Source: Paludibacteraceae bacterium
GTDB taxonomy: Bacteria > Bacteroidota > Bacteroidia > Bacteroidales > Paludibacteraceae
Direction of reading: 5' to 3'
NCBI GenBank assembly: GCA_031292565.1
Contig: JARLGW010000005.1
Location: forward strand, 124,001 to 188,000
Length of the DNA: 64,000 nucleotides
A program made the translations under genes and the position numbers. The notes under the pieces were generated by a model. That model worked only from the letters and a program-made list of their open reading frames with translations, ran no database searches and had not been told where the DNA came from. Shown here piece by piece: positions 10,216-18,963 of the stretch (position 1 is the first letter of the stretch; each line of letters begins with the position of its first letter).

Positions 10216-11130
10216 TTAGATTTCAAATATGTTGCCATCTTCAGTGGCAAAGGTGTCCTCAAAAACAGATTTGGCTTCTGCCAGGATAGTTTCGTAGTTA
10301 CGGTAGCGTGCAGAATAGTGCCCAATGAGTAATTTCTTTACTTGAGCTTTTAGAGCGATTTCGGCGGCTTGTTTGGCCGTGCTGTGAAAGGTTTCTTTAG
10401 CTCGTATCGTTTCCTTTTCGGTAAAAGTGGCTTCGTGGAATAGGCAATCAGCTCCTTGTATAATAGGAATCACTTTTTCAAAATAAGCAGTATCTGAACA
10501 ATAGGCGTATTTCTTTGCAGGCTCTCCGGCTTTAGTCAGTTGGCTGTTAGGTATAATCTTTCCATCGGGGCAAACAAAATCAGCCCCTTTTTTCAATAAA
10601 TGTAATTGCCGTACAGGAACTTTGAAAAAATTGATTTTTTCGCGAATCAAATGCCGTTCTTTTTCTTTTTCTTCAAACAGGAAGCCACAGGTGGGTATGG
10701 CATGTTTCAGCGGAATAGTGGTTACTCTTATGGTTCTGTCCTCAAAAATAACTTCGTTAGCTCTGGGATTGATGTGATTAAAGATAACCCGATAGGGCAT
10801 TTCCTGACAAAAATAATCAATTTGAGGTTGTAGTATTTTTTCCAAATCGGCATGCGCGTAAATGTATAGGTTTTCTTTTCGTCCCAACATACCTAGCGTG
10901 GAGATAAAGCCGATTAACCCGAAACAATGGTCGCCATGCAGATGCGAAATGAAAATATGGTTCAACTTGGAGGTTTTAATCTTTAATTGTCGTAACCGAA
11001 TTTGAGCACCTTCGCCGCAATCAATCATGAATAGTTTTTCGCCTATATTTAGTACTTGCGAACTATTGAAGTGTTTTTCGGTAGGTAGGGCGGATCCGCA
11101 CCCCAGTATGGTTACTTTCATCTTACTCAT
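10216..11130 (-). CDS. rnz: Ribonuclease Z (tRNA 3'-processing endonuclease)
   Basis: A metallo-beta-lactamase-fold zinc endonuclease that removes the 3' trailer of tRNA precursors. From the chosen ATG at 11130 (MSKMKVTILGCGSALP) it is 304 residues. The zinc motif HLHGDH is at residues 63-68, preceded by the DCGEGAQ loop, with later His/Asp ligands in YCSDTAYF, FHEATF and IGHYSAR. The frame could start from a TTG two codons upstream or an internal ATG at 11121. The chosen start matches the N-terminal length of Bacteroides homologues. It is convergent with the MlaE gene. Confidence 0.95.
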   Translation of the reverse strand: MSKMKVTILGCGSALPTEKHFNSSQVLNIGEKLFMIDCGEGAQIRLRQLKIKTSKLNHIFISHLHGDHCFGLIGFISTLGMLGRKENLYIYAHADLEKILQPQIDYFCQEMPYRVIFNHINPRANEVIFEDRTIRVTTIPLKHAIPTCGFLFEEKEKERHLIREKINFFKVPVRQLHLLKKGADFVCPDGKIIPNSQLTKAGEPAKKYAYCSDTAYFEKVIPIIQGADCLFHEATFTEKETIRAKETFHSTAKQAAEIALKAQVKKLLIGHYSARYRNYETILAEAKSVFEDTFATEDGNIFEI

Positions 11131-11195
11131 GCCCAAAGATAAAATTTTTCATGCTGAAAAAATATAATTCAACTTAAAATATCTTCTAAATAATG

Positions 11196-11203
11196 TAGCT
11201 TTG
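11196..11203 (+). promoter_or_regulatory. Possible -7 element for the oxidoreductase gene
   Basis: TAGCTTTG matches the Bacteroidota TAnnTTTG consensus 33 nt upstream of the ATG. No clear -33 TTG is found at the right distance. Confidence 0.35.
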
Positions 11204-11236
11204 TGAAAAATGATACACTAAACAAATAGATTGGAT

Positions 11237-12241
11237 ATGGATGATGTAATACTTGACAGAAATTTTAAGGCATTGGTGGTGGAGGAAGTGGATGGCACTT
11301 TCCCTCGTGGAATAAGAGAAAAAACGATTGACGAATTGCCTCCGGGTGATTTGCTGGTGCGGGTTCATTACTCTTCGTTGAACTATAAAGATGCGCTTTC
11401 GGCTTCGGGAAATAAAGGGGTGACTAAAAGTTATCCGCACACGCCGGGTATTGATGCGGCAGGTGTTGTAGCCTGGTCGGCTTCCCCAGATTTTAAGGAG
11501 GGCGACGAGGTAATTGTTACTGGAAACGATTTGGGCATGAATACCGCCGGAGGATATGGACAATATATACGTGTGCCTTCATCGTGGGCGGTAAAGTTGC
11601 CTCTGGGATTGAGCCTGAAAGAAAGTATGATACTCGGTACGGCAGGTTTTACAGCAGCTATCATGGTGAAAAAACTTACTGATGTGGTAGTTCCTGCTGA
11701 TGGTGAAATTGTGGTTACCGGAGCCACGGGTGGCGTAGGTTCCGTGAGTATTGCTTTGTTGTCAGCCTTAGGATATCAAGTTGTAGCCGTGTCGGGCAAA
11801 ACGGAAGAGTCCGATTTCTTGAAGAAACTGGGTGCCTCTCGTATCATCCCTCGAACTGAAATTATGAAGGAGGAAACGCGTCCGTTGTTAAGTGCTTCTT
11901 TCGCTGGGGCTGTTGATACCGTGGGTGGGGTGATGCTCGAAAATATTCTCAAAGCTATAAAACCTTACGGGTTGGTAACTTGCTGTGGCAACGTGGCTTC
12001 GCCAAAATTGAACTTGACCGTTTTTCCGTTCATCTTGCGAGGTATTTCGCTGATGGGTATTTCTGCTCAAAACACGCCTATGCCTTTGCGCAAAGAGGTG
12101 TGGAATAAGTTAGCTGGCGATTGGAAACCGGCTTCGTTACTTGATTTATATACCGAAATTCGGTTGGAAGAATTGAGCGTTTATATTGATAAAATACTAA
12201 TGGGAAAAGTTAAAGGTCGCACGCTGGTAAACATGCAATAA
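11237..12241 (+). CDS. YhdH/YhfP-family NADPH:quinone (acrylyl-CoA) oxidoreductase
   Basis: A 334-residue medium-chain dehydrogenase/reductase lacking zinc ligands. The GroES-like N-terminal part (HYSSLNYKDALSASG, PGIDAAGVV) is followed by a Rossmann domain with VTGATGGVGS (about residues 160-169) for NADPH. The YhdH subgroup includes acrylyl-CoA reductase AcuI. The physiological substrate here is not evident. The ATG at 11237 is preferred to an in-frame TTG six bases upstream. The MFS transporter gene follows by 90 bp on the same strand. A functional link between them is not supported. Confidence 0.9.
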   Translation: MDDVILDRNFKALVVEEVDGTFPRGIREKTIDELPPGDLLVRVHYSSLNYKDALSASGNKGVTKSYPHTPGIDAAGVVAWSASPDFKEGDEVIVTGNDLGMNTAGGYGQYIRVPSSWAVKLPLGLSLKESMILGTAGFTAAIMVKKLTDVVVPADGEIVVTGATGGVGSVSIALLSALGYQVVAVSGKTEESDFLKKLGASRIIPRTEIMKEETRPLLSASFAGAVDTVGGVMLENILKAIKPYGLVTCCGNVASPKLNLTVFPFILRGISLMGISAQNTPMPLRKEVWNKLAGDWKPASLLDLYTEIRLEELSVYIDKILMGKVKGRTLVNMQ

Positions 12242-12330
12242 GCGTACAATGGGCAATATATCTTTGTTTTTCCGGAATAATGGAGGCATAAAAAGCGTAC
12301 CTTTGTAGTCCGTTTTTTATGCCTTGTTTT

Positions 12331-13509
12331 ATGAAATCGCAAATTTGGAATAGGAATTTTGTATTGCTCACTGCATCTAACTTTTTGATGTTTATCACGT
12401 ATTATGCCGTTCTTTCTACACTGCCATTGTATCTTGTTTCCAATTTTCACGCGGGCAAAAGTGTTGTAGGGCTTATCGTTTCGGTTTATACCATAGCCTC
12501 GGTTACAGTGAGGCCGTTTTCAGGTTTCGCGTTAGATCGTTTCGGGCGCAAAGCCATTCTTTACACCACGTTGATGCTCTATGCCGGATTCTATTTGGGT
12601 TATTTGGTAGCCTTGAGCGTGGCGGCTTTGTTGTTGTTGCGTATCGTGCATGGTATTACCTGGGGGGCGGTTACTATTTCCAATACCACGCAAGCTATTG
12701 ATATTATTCCTGTTGAACGTAAAGGGGAGGGTATAGGCTATTTTGCTTTGTCCACCACGATGGCTATGTCAGTCGGCCCAATTGTTGGTCTGTTCTTTTT
12801 CCATCAGTTCGGTTACACCGTGATGTTTATTACCACCTTTATTATAGGGCTTATCGGGTTTACATGTGTTATGCTTACGCATGTTCCGGCCTATATTCCG
12901 CCCAAGGAAAAAGTAAAATTTAATTGGCACAATTTGTTTGACAAAGGCTCCGTGTTGCCTTCGGTCAATTTGCTTATTTTTATGCTTAGTTATGGAGGTT
13001 TGATTTCCTTTATTTCTTTGTATGGAAAGGAAATCGGGGTGCACAATACGTCTTTGTTCTTTCTCGTTTTTGCTTTAGGTATAGCTATTTCCCGTTTTAC
13101 TTCAGGCAAGGTGTTTGATAAACACGGGCCTCGCAACATACTTTCTTTTTGCGCCTTGTTCCTAATTGCCGGATTTTTGGTGCTGGCTTTGTTTAAAACG
13201 GTTGCCGGCTTTTATTGTGCTTCGGTCATTATCGGTTTTGGTATCGGGGTAGTGTTTCCTATCTTCCAAGCTATGGTGAATAACCTTGCTCAACCTGAAC
13301 ACAGAGGATCTGCCAATTCTACCGTTTACACGGCGTTGGATTTGGGTATGGGTATGGGCATGTTGCTCATGGGTGTCGTTTCGCAACATACGTCCATCTC
13401 AACGGCGTTTATGTTATGTTCCCTTATTTGTGTGATTGGGCTATTGTTTTTTCGCACGGTAACGGTGGTTCGGTACGAGCGAAAAGTGGAAAGGAAGAAA
13501 ACGATATAA
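12331..13509 (+). CDS. MFS transporter, drug/metabolite efflux type
   Basis: About 392 residues with 12 predicted membrane helices. MFS motif A appears between TM2 and TM3 (GFALDRFGRK), with a partial repeat in the second half (GKVFDKHGPRN). It begins MKSQIWNRNFVLLTASNFLMF, typical of single-gene Bacteroidota MFS permeases annotated as arabinose-efflux-like. The ATG at 12331 is chosen over one at 12319, since four extra residues would not fit the family. TAnnTTTG octamers at 12259 and 12298 are possible -7 boxes. Substrate unknown. Confidence 0.9.
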   Translation: MKSQIWNRNFVLLTASNFLMFITYYAVLSTLPLYLVSNFHAGKSVVGLIVSVYTIASVTVRPFSGFALDRFGRKAILYTTLMLYAGFYLGYLVALSVAALLLLRIVHGITWGAVTISNTTQAIDIIPVERKGEGIGYFALSTTMAMSVGPIVGLFFFHQFGYTVMFITTFIIGLIGFTCVMLTHVPAYIPPKEKVKFNWHNLFDKGSVLPSVNLLIFMLSYGGLISFISLYGKEIGVHNTSLFFLVFALGIAISRFTSGKVFDKHGPRNILSFCALFLIAGFLVLALFKTVAGFYCASVIIGFGIGVVFPIFQAMVNNLAQPEHRGSANSTVYTALDLGMGMGMLLMGVVSQHTSISTAFMLCSLICVIGLLFFRTVTVVRYERKVERKKTI

Positions 13510-13528
13510 TATCAGGATAAGCAGGATA

Positions 13529-13565
13529 AAGAAACGCCTAAAAAATGATTTTTAGACGCTTCTTT
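13529..13565. terminator. Hairpin between convergent MFS gene and unknown operon
   Basis: AAGAAACGCCTAAAAA pairs with TTTTTAGACGCTTCTT (two mismatches) around an ATGA loop, with a T-rich 3' flank. It sits between two convergent stop codons. Confidence 0.55.
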
Positions 13566-13576
13566 TGTCTCTTATT

Positions 13577-14674
13577 TTAATATTGTTTTTTTTCAGTAGA
13601 ACCTAAACTAACGTTCAAAGATGGGCTGTAAGTTACATTGCCTTTGTTATCAAAAATAAAGTTCATTGCAAATTGTCCCCAAATTCCATTTGTGATATTA
13701 AATATACATCCAATGGATGCTGTAGCTCCGTTCTCTTTATGCTCGTATTTATATTCTCCTTGAACAAAGGCTCTTAAATTATTCGACCCATAGTAGTAGC
13801 GGGTACCAATAGAGAAATTTTTGTTCCATTCGGAGGTAGAGTCAACGATAGAAAATTTACAGCCAATTAATAATTGATCTTTTTTTGATAGGTGAGTGCC
13901 ATAGGTTGTCCACAAGCTTGCTTTGGAAAATTTGGCATTATTGATTAAAGAGTCGTTGGAACTTTGTACTGATCCTATTCCTACTTCCCATATTGTAGCA
14001 TTCCATAGTTCTTCTTTTCGTAAAGATCTGATTTTGTTTATAGAATCAGGATTTATCATATTGTTTGTGTAATATTTTTTTGATAGCTCCTTTATTTCTT
14101 TTTTAAAAACAGTATCCTTTTCATAAGCCAGATTCGCGTCGATTATATTGTGGTATTTCCCGTTTCCGCTTCGTATATATTCCGCTATGGCCTTGTTTGT
14201 AGCAGAACTGGAATTTGTGCAACTTTGATATAGCTGGTCTAGGAAATAACTATCCGATCTTAAATCGGTTTTATCAATAATGGTAAATCTTAAGCCCTCT
14301 GCAATTTGGTATGATCCATTGTCAAGAATATTTGTCCCGGCCGATATACGCATGCGGTATAAAAATTTATGTCGATTGTAACTATTTAAAGACACTTTTG
14401 GATTCAGCAAAAGAGGGGATATTTCCACCCCGAAGTTTTTAGGGAGAGAATTTCCTTTGGTTAGATAAAAATTCCCAATATTGACGGCAATGCTTCTTAC
14501 TGAGGTTGGTTTAAGTATGTTGTCAGGATTATTGCCTAGCATACTAAAGGCAGGCGATTCCGGCACGGAGTAATCTAAGTTACCCCATCCTACTTTTATG
14601 CTATCTGTTTCTGCCATTATATTTGAGGCAAGTAGCATCATGAATAAAACGAATATACTTTTTTTCATTTTCAT
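13577..14674 (-). CDS. Exported protein of unknown function, possible outer-membrane beta-barrel
   Basis: 365 residues. The signal peptide (MKMKKSIFVLFMMLLASNIMA) predicts Sec export. The second half has many alternating aromatic/polar strands (FSIGTRYYYGSNNLRAFVQG, YEHKENGATASIGCIF) and ends with strands like an outer-membrane barrel, though the last residues (STEKKQY) do not give a classical terminal Phe. The middle segment is helical and charged (residues ~140-220). No family is recognised. It is the third gene of a tight minus-strand operon, starting 3 bp after the stop of the 122-residue gene, so the products probably act together. Confidence 0.8.
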   Translation of the reverse strand: MKMKKSIFVLFMMLLASNIMAETDSIKVGWGNLDYSVPESPAFSMLGNNPDNILKPTSVRSIAVNIGNFYLTKGNSLPKNFGVEISPLLLNPKVSLNSYNRHKFLYRMRISAGTNILDNGSYQIAEGLRFTIIDKTDLRSDSYFLDQLYQSCTNSSSATNKAIAEYIRSGNGKYHNIIDANLAYEKDTVFKKEIKELSKKYYTNNMINPDSINKIRSLRKEELWNATIWEVGIGSVQSSNDSLINNAKFSKASLWTTYGTHLSKKDQLLIGCKFSIVDSTSEWNKNFSIGTRYYYGSNNLRAFVQGEYKYEHKENGATASIGCIFNITNGIWGQFAMNFIFDNKGNVTYSPSLNVSLGSTEKKQY

Positions 14675-14677
14675 TGT

Positions 14678-15046
14678 TTAAATTAAGTGAAACATTTCTA
14701 TTCTATTATCCTGCCCATTCTTTGTGGTTCCGGTTATCGAAATGTTGGGGCTAATTATATTGTTGTCTTCCAGTATAGAGAAAAGAATGGAATAAGCGTA
14801 ATCTTTTCCGTCGGGAGACATTACGGTAAATGATCCCGTAATGTATTTATCTTTACTGTTGGCCGGACTTGTTGATAATGCAAGAGTCGTTGGATTGCTT
14901 ATCTTCGTATCTCCTTTGGTTTTTTCAATCACGGTATTTTTATCAGAATCAACTACCGTTATTTCAAATCCCAACGCGTGAAGAGATTGGGATTCAATCC
15001 TTACCTCAAGTTGAGATTTTGATGGATCAATAAAAAGGTCTTTCAT
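14678..15046 (-). CDS. Small protein of unknown function in the three-gene operon
   Basis: 122 residues with no signal peptide or membrane segment. The sequence alternates like a beta-sandwich (LEVRIESQSLHALGFEITVVD; YITGSFTVMSPDGKDYAYSIL), roughly one immunoglobulin-like domain. It would be cytoplasmic unless exported by another route. It is the second gene of the operon, 47 bp after the membrane-protein gene and 3 bp before the exported-protein gene. No function can be assigned. Confidence 0.75.
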   Translation of the reverse strand: MKDLFIDPSKSQLEVRIESQSLHALGFEITVVDSDKNTVIEKTKGDTKISNPTTLALSTSPANSKDKYITGSFTVMSPDGKDYAYSILFSILEDNNIISPNISITGTTKNGQDNRIEMFHLI

Positions 15047-15093
15047 AAGTTTTAATGATTAAAATTATAGAATTTAGTCATTTGTAAAATAGG

Positions 15094-15531
15094 CTAACTC
15101 GTGGGTGCTTGGTTATTTTGATCTGGAGGATTGTTATTACTTTTCTTTCCTTCAAAATAAGATTGTGTAGCTTTTGCTCCAAACACAAAGGCAATAACAC
15201 CCATCCACCATTGGTCGAGTCCTATTTCTGTTAACGAATTTTTTGCTATTCCCATTTTTAGTAGTAACATGCCTATAACACAGGCCATCATAAACACAAT
15301 GATGCGCATGGTGCTGATGTCGCCACTACTGGCCTTGAGCATTGATGGAAAAATAAATGCAAGGCTAAGTATTGTTAAAAAGAAAAAGATGGATATATTT
15401 ATGCTTCTAGTTTGAATCTGCGTGTCGCTGCAAACCGTGTTGCATATTAATCCAATTATACCGATAAATAGCAATAAGTACCCGATTAGAGAAATGAATT
15501 TCTCTTTTTTAAATTGAATTTTGTTGTTCAT
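15094..15531 (-). CDS. Small multi-pass membrane protein of unknown function
   Basis: 145 residues with about four hydrophobic helices (residues ~13-31, 45-64, 75-94 and 103-120). A short basic N-terminus (MNNKIQFKKEK) and a polar Asn/Gln/Pro-rich tail (KSNNNPPDQNNQAPTS) flank them. It is the first gene of the minus-strand operon 15531-13577 and diverges from ndh. A TAnnTTTG -7 match lies 31 bp upstream on the minus strand (15562-15569). I recognise no family. It could anchor a complex with the two downstream products. Confidence 0.8.
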   Translation of the reverse strand: MNNKIQFKKEKFISLIGYLLLFIGIIGLICNTVCSDTQIQTRSINISIFFFLTILSLAFIFPSMLKASSGDISTMRIIVFMMACVIGMLLLKMGIAKNSLTEIGLDQWWMGVIAFVFGAKATQSYFEGKKSNNNPPDQNNQAPTS

Positions 15532-15561
15532 GGCAAGTTGCTTTTAATTATTAATGATACG

Positions 15562-15569
15562 CAAATATA
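15562..15569 (-). promoter_or_regulatory. Possible -7 element of the unknown three-gene operon
   Basis: On the minus strand it reads TATATTTG, an exact TAnnTTTG match about 30 bp before the ATG at 15531. No -33 box is obvious. Confidence 0.35.
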
Positions 15570-15647
15570 AACAAACAATCATTAGTTTGCTATATGTTTT
15601 GAGAAAAAAATGAGAAGAAAGTAAATGATAAATAGGTTATAATCATT

Positions 15648-15655
15648 TACTTTTG
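15648..15655 (+). promoter_or_regulatory. Possible -7 element of ndh
   Basis: TACTTTTG matches TAnnTTTG 25 bp before the ATG of the NADH dehydrogenase gene. The -33 box is not clear. Confidence 0.4.
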
Positions 15656-15680
15656 TATATATACTAAAAAATGAGTAGCC

Positions 15681-16925
15681 ATGAAAACGAAGGAAAAGAT
15701 TATTATCGTAGGCGGAGGGTTTGCCGGATTGCATTTGGCTCGGAAACTGAATAACACAAATTTTGAGGTACTGCTTATCGATAAGCAAAACCATCACCAA
15801 TTTCAGCCGCTTTTTTATCAGGTGGCCACGGCACGTTTGGAGCCGGCCAGCATCTCTTTTCCGTTTCGTAAAATATTTCAGCGTTCGCCCAATATTCAAA
15901 TCCGGTTGACCGAAGTGAAACGTGTTATTCCTCAGGAAAACAGGATAGAAACCGGTATCGGCTCGTTTGATTACGATAAGCTGGTAATTGCCACCGGATG
16001 TAAAACCAATTTTTTTGGCAACGCACATATGTCGGAATTCGCACTGTCCATGAAAAACACGGAGGAAGCCATCCATATTCGCAACAAAGTGTTGCTAAAT
16101 TTCGAGCGGATTATTTCCGCTCCCGATAATGAGAAGGAAGCATATGAGAATATTGTGATAGTAGGAGCAGGGCCTACCGGGGTAGAGCTGGCGGGAGCTT
16201 TTGCCGAAATGAAAAACAACATATTGCCCAAGGATTATCCGAACATCGATTTTTCACGGATGAAGATACTCTTGGTGGAAGGTAGTAACCATACCTTGAA
16301 TAGTATGAGCGAGGGTGCTAGGGTGGCTTCACAACGATACCTGGAGGAACTTGGCGTGAGCCTGGAATTGGAAGTCTTTGTAAAAGATTATGACGGAACT
16401 ACCGTAACCTTTAGCAATGGAGAAACCATACGAAGCAAAAATGTGATTTGGGCAGCCGGGGTTATGGGTAATGTAATTGATGGGCTGGATGAGGCTTCGG
16501 TTCTGAAGAGTCGCTTTATTGTGGATAGGCAGAACAAAGTAAAGGGTTACGATACTATTTATGCCCTGGGTGATGTGGCTTATATGGAAACGCCCCTTTA
16601 TCCGCACGGACACCCTCAATTAGCTAATGTTGCTATCAATCAGGCGAAAACCCTGGGTTGGAACTTGCTGCATCAGGATAAAAAGTCCTTGGATTATGAA
16701 TACAAAGATCTCGGTTCTATGGCAACTATAGGGAAAGATAAAGCGGTGGTAGATTTACCTTATATCCAATTTCAAGGCCGTTTTGCCTGGTTCGTGTGGA
16801 TGTTTCTGCACCTGATGCTTATCCTTAGCGTGCGCAACAAGCTTATTATTTTTATCAACTGGGCTTGGAGTTATGTAACCAAGGATTCTTCTTTGCGTTT
16901 AATTACCCACACGGAGGATAAATAA
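15681..16925 (+). CDS. ndh: Type II NADH:quinone oxidoreductase (NDH-2)
   Basis: A single-subunit flavoprotein that passes electrons from NADH to the quinone pool without pumping protons. The 414-residue protein has two Rossmann folds: the FAD site (IIIVGGGFAGLHLAR, from about residue 8) and the NADH site (IVIVGAGPTGVELAG, near residue 157). It also has the DKQNHHQFQPLFYQVA signature and the C-terminal YALGDVA segment of FAD binding. A hydrophobic C-terminal helix region (WFVWMFLHLMLILSVRNKLIIF) suits membrane attachment. It is followed 20 bp later by a BFD-like ferredoxin and tatD, forming one transcription unit. Confidence 0.95.
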   Translation: MKTKEKIIIVGGGFAGLHLARKLNNTNFEVLLIDKQNHHQFQPLFYQVATARLEPASISFPFRKIFQRSPNIQIRLTEVKRVIPQENRIETGIGSFDYDKLVIATGCKTNFFGNAHMSEFALSMKNTEEAIHIRNKVLLNFERIISAPDNEKEAYENIVIVGAGPTGVELAGAFAEMKNNILPKDYPNIDFSRMKILLVEGSNHTLNSMSEGARVASQRYLEELGVSLELEVFVKDYDGTTVTFSNGETIRSKNVIWAAGVMGNVIDGLDEASVLKSRFIVDRQNKVKGYDTIYALGDVAYMETPLYPHGHPQLANVAINQAKTLGWNLLHQDKKSLDYEYKDLGSMATIGKDKAVVDLPYIQFQGRFAWFVWMFLHLMLILSVRNKLIIFINWAWSYVTKDSSLRLITHTEDK

Positions 16926-16945
16926 AACACTAAGCGACCAACGTT

Positions 16946-17170
16946 ATGCCTCTGAAAAAGGATATAGTTTGCGTGTGCTTTCAGCGAAGCCGAGAGCAAA
17001 TAGAAAAAGTGATTCGGAAAAAGAACCTGGTACGTGTGCTTCAGGTAGGGGATGCCATTCAGGCAGGTACTAACTGTGGCCGTTGTAAACCACTCCTGCA
17101 ACAAATTATAGATGATATATATACCGTAAACGAAGGCCTGTTTGCCAACACAGATAATGAACAACCATGA
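16946..17170 (+). CDS. BFD-like [2Fe-2S]-binding protein
   Basis: 74 residues matching the bacterioferritin-associated-ferredoxin fold. Four cysteines in CVC...CGRC arrangement (Cys9, Cys11, Cys44, Cys47) can hold a [2Fe-2S] cluster, with the following helix PLLQQIID typical of Fer2_BFD. True Bfd releases iron from bacterioferritin, but no ferritin gene is visible here. The placement between NDH-2 and tatD, overlapping tatD by four bases (ATGA), suggests co-expression. A redox or Fe-S assembly role linked to NDH-2 is inference. Confidence 0.85.
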   Translation: MPLKKDIVCVCFQRSREQIEKVIRKKNLVRVLQVGDAIQAGTNCGRCKPLLQQIIDDIYTVNEGLFANTDNEQP

Positions 17171-17955
17171 TAGATACCCATTCGCATATATACCTCGAAG
17201 AGTTTGATGCTGACCGTGCTGCCGTGATAGAAAGGGCAATGGCTGTGGGGGTGGAACATATAGTACTGCCCAATGTGGATAACACCACGCTTACCCGCAT
17301 GTTGCATCTAGAAGCCACCGATCCCGTTTTTTTTTATGCCGCTATAGGGTTGCATCCCACTTCGGTAACCGCCGATTTTGAAAAGGAACTGGTTTGGGTA
17401 AAGCAGGAGCTAGACTGCCGCCCTTATTGTGCCATCGGTGAGGTGGGCATGGATTTGTATTGGGACAAAACGTTTGTGACGGAGCAAGTGCGTGCATTTG
17501 AACAGCAACTGCGATGGGCGGTGGATTATGATTTGCCTGTAATTATTCATGTCCGCGATGCCTTTGAGCTTGCCATTGCTTCAGTTGAGAAGTATAATAA
17601 CGCATCTTTAAAAGGTATCTTTCACAGCTTTGGTGGTACCGTGGAGGAGGCTCAACGAATAATGCGGTTGGGTGGTTTTAAAATGGGAATAAACGGTGTG
17701 GTAACATTTAAGAACTCAACGCTGGGTAGTGTATTGCCCCATGTTCCGTTAGAATACATTGTTTTGGAAACCGATGCACCCTATCTTACCCCCGTGCCTT
17801 ATAGAGGAAAGCGTAACGAATCGGCTTATTTAGAGTACATTAAAAACAAGTTGGCAGAGATTTATAATTTATCTCCCGAAGAAATTGCAAAAAAAACATT
17901 TCAGAACAGTGTGGAAACACTAAAAATATTAACTTTGCCTGCTCAAAGCCGATAA
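17167..17955 (+). CDS. tatD: TatD-family metal-dependent deoxyribonuclease/hydrolase
   Basis: A 262-residue TIM-barrel hydrolase of the amidohydrolase-like TatD family, a DNA 3' exonuclease or quality-control nuclease in characterised members. Metal ligands are visible: THSH (His5, His7), the Glu of GEVGMD, His in VIIHVRDA, His in GIFHSFGG and Asp in LETDAPYL. The length is normal. It overlaps the BFD gene by 4 bp and ends 14 bp before tRNA-Ser. Family members are often named TatD/YcfH/YabD. Exact substrate unknown. Confidence 0.95.
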   Translation: MIDTHSHIYLEEFDADRAAVIERAMAVGVEHIVLPNVDNTTLTRMLHLEATDPVFFYAAIGLHPTSVTADFEKELVWVKQELDCRPYCAIGEVGMDLYWDKTFVTEQVRAFEQQLRWAVDYDLPVIIHVRDAFELAIASVEKYNNASLKGIFHSFGGTVEEAQRIMRLGGFKMGINGVVTFKNSTLGSVLPHVPLEYIVLETDAPYLTPVPYRGKRNESAYLEYIKNKLAEIYNLSPEEIAKKTFQNSVETLKILTLPAQSR

Positions 17956-17969
17956 GGCGTTTGAACAAA

Positions 17970-18058
<89 letters not shown>

Positions 18059-18239
18059 ACCGTTCGGCGTTTCAGCCACATTCTTTTCCTCCCAATGCTG
18101 TTCTAATGGTAGGCTTCGAACATCCCATTAGTCTTGCCAGCTCTTTTTTTTCACCTACTTCACCTAAAATTTTGTTTGCCATTATCTTTTTATTAAGTTT
18201 GTTTTGTTTTCACTTTGTTAATGCAATGCATATATATAT

Positions 18240-18276
18240 AATTTCTAATCACTAAAAAAGAAAATGATTAGAAATT
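18240..18276. promoter_or_regulatory. Candidate operator: 12-bp inverted repeat upstream of the repressor gene
   Basis: AATTTCTAATCA (18240-18251) and TGATTAGAAATT (18265-18276) are perfect inverted copies with a 13-bp spacer, 44 bp before the repressor start codon. They may be the autoregulatory binding site of the repressor. Confidence 0.45.
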
Positions 18277-18319
18277 TTATTCAAAATGAGTTATTTATAA
18301 TCATTCTAAATAATAAAAC

Positions 18320-18961
18320 ATGCAAACAACTGTAAAAGAGAGGCTTATACAGTATTTAAAATATAAGAGAATTAGTCAAAGGCAGTTTCAAGTTGAAATA
18401 GGGCTTTCAAGTTCATACGTTACAAACATAAGCAGGTCTATCCAGCCGGACAAAATAGATAGAATTTCTAATCGTTTTACTGACCTAAATACGGGCTGGT
18501 TGCTCACCGGAGACGGTGAAATGTTGAAGAATAATATCGAAATTGTTGTAAATTCTATAAAGGGAGTTCCGTATTTCAATGTAGATTTTATCTGCGGATT
18601 TGATATTGTTGAAAACAATCAGTCGTCTATCCCGGATGGATATATAAATTTTCCGCAATACGATAAGGCGGATTACTGGGTTAATGCCACGGGTAATTCC
18701 ATGGAGCCATTAATCTCTCACGGGGACATTATTGCTATCAAAAAAGTAGAGGAATGGGATTCTCACTTGCTTTATGGAGAGGTTTACGCAATCGTTACGG
18801 ATGGATACCGAACGATTAAGAAAGTAAGAAAGTCGGCAAAAGGGGAGGAGTGGTTAAGAATAATACCCGTGAATGTGTCTGAATATGACGAACAAGATAT
18901 ACCTAAGTCTATAGTTATTAATATGTTCCAGGTTCTTGGAACGGTAAAAAAAATATTTTGA
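18320..18961 (+). CDS. Phage-type repressor: HTH domain plus S24 LexA-like autoprotease
   Basis: 213 residues. The N-terminal ~70 residues form an XRE/CI-like helix-turn-helix (RISQRQFQVEIGLSSSYVTNIS). It is followed by a linker and an S24 peptidase domain with nucleophile Ser127 (ATGNSMEPLISHGD) and general-base Lys167 (YRTIKK), the LexA/CI spacing of about 40 residues. A Cys92-Gly93 pair in the hinge (DFICGF) could be the self-cleavage site. Such proteins keep prophages or defence cassettes silent until DNA damage activates RecA. It leads the two-gene operon of the tRNA-Ser island, and the operator candidate lies upstream. Confidence 0.9.
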   Translation: MQTTVKERLIQYLKYKRISQRQFQVEIGLSSSYVTNISRSIQPDKIDRISNRFTDLNTGWLLTGDGEMLKNNIEIVVNSIKGVPYFNVDFICGFDIVENNQSSIPDGYINFPQYDKADYWVNATGNSMEPLISHGDIIAIKKVEEWDSHLLYGEVYAIVTDGYRTIKKVRKSAKGEEWLRIIPVNVSEYDEQDIPKSIVINMFQVLGTVKKIF

Positions 18962-18963
18962 TT

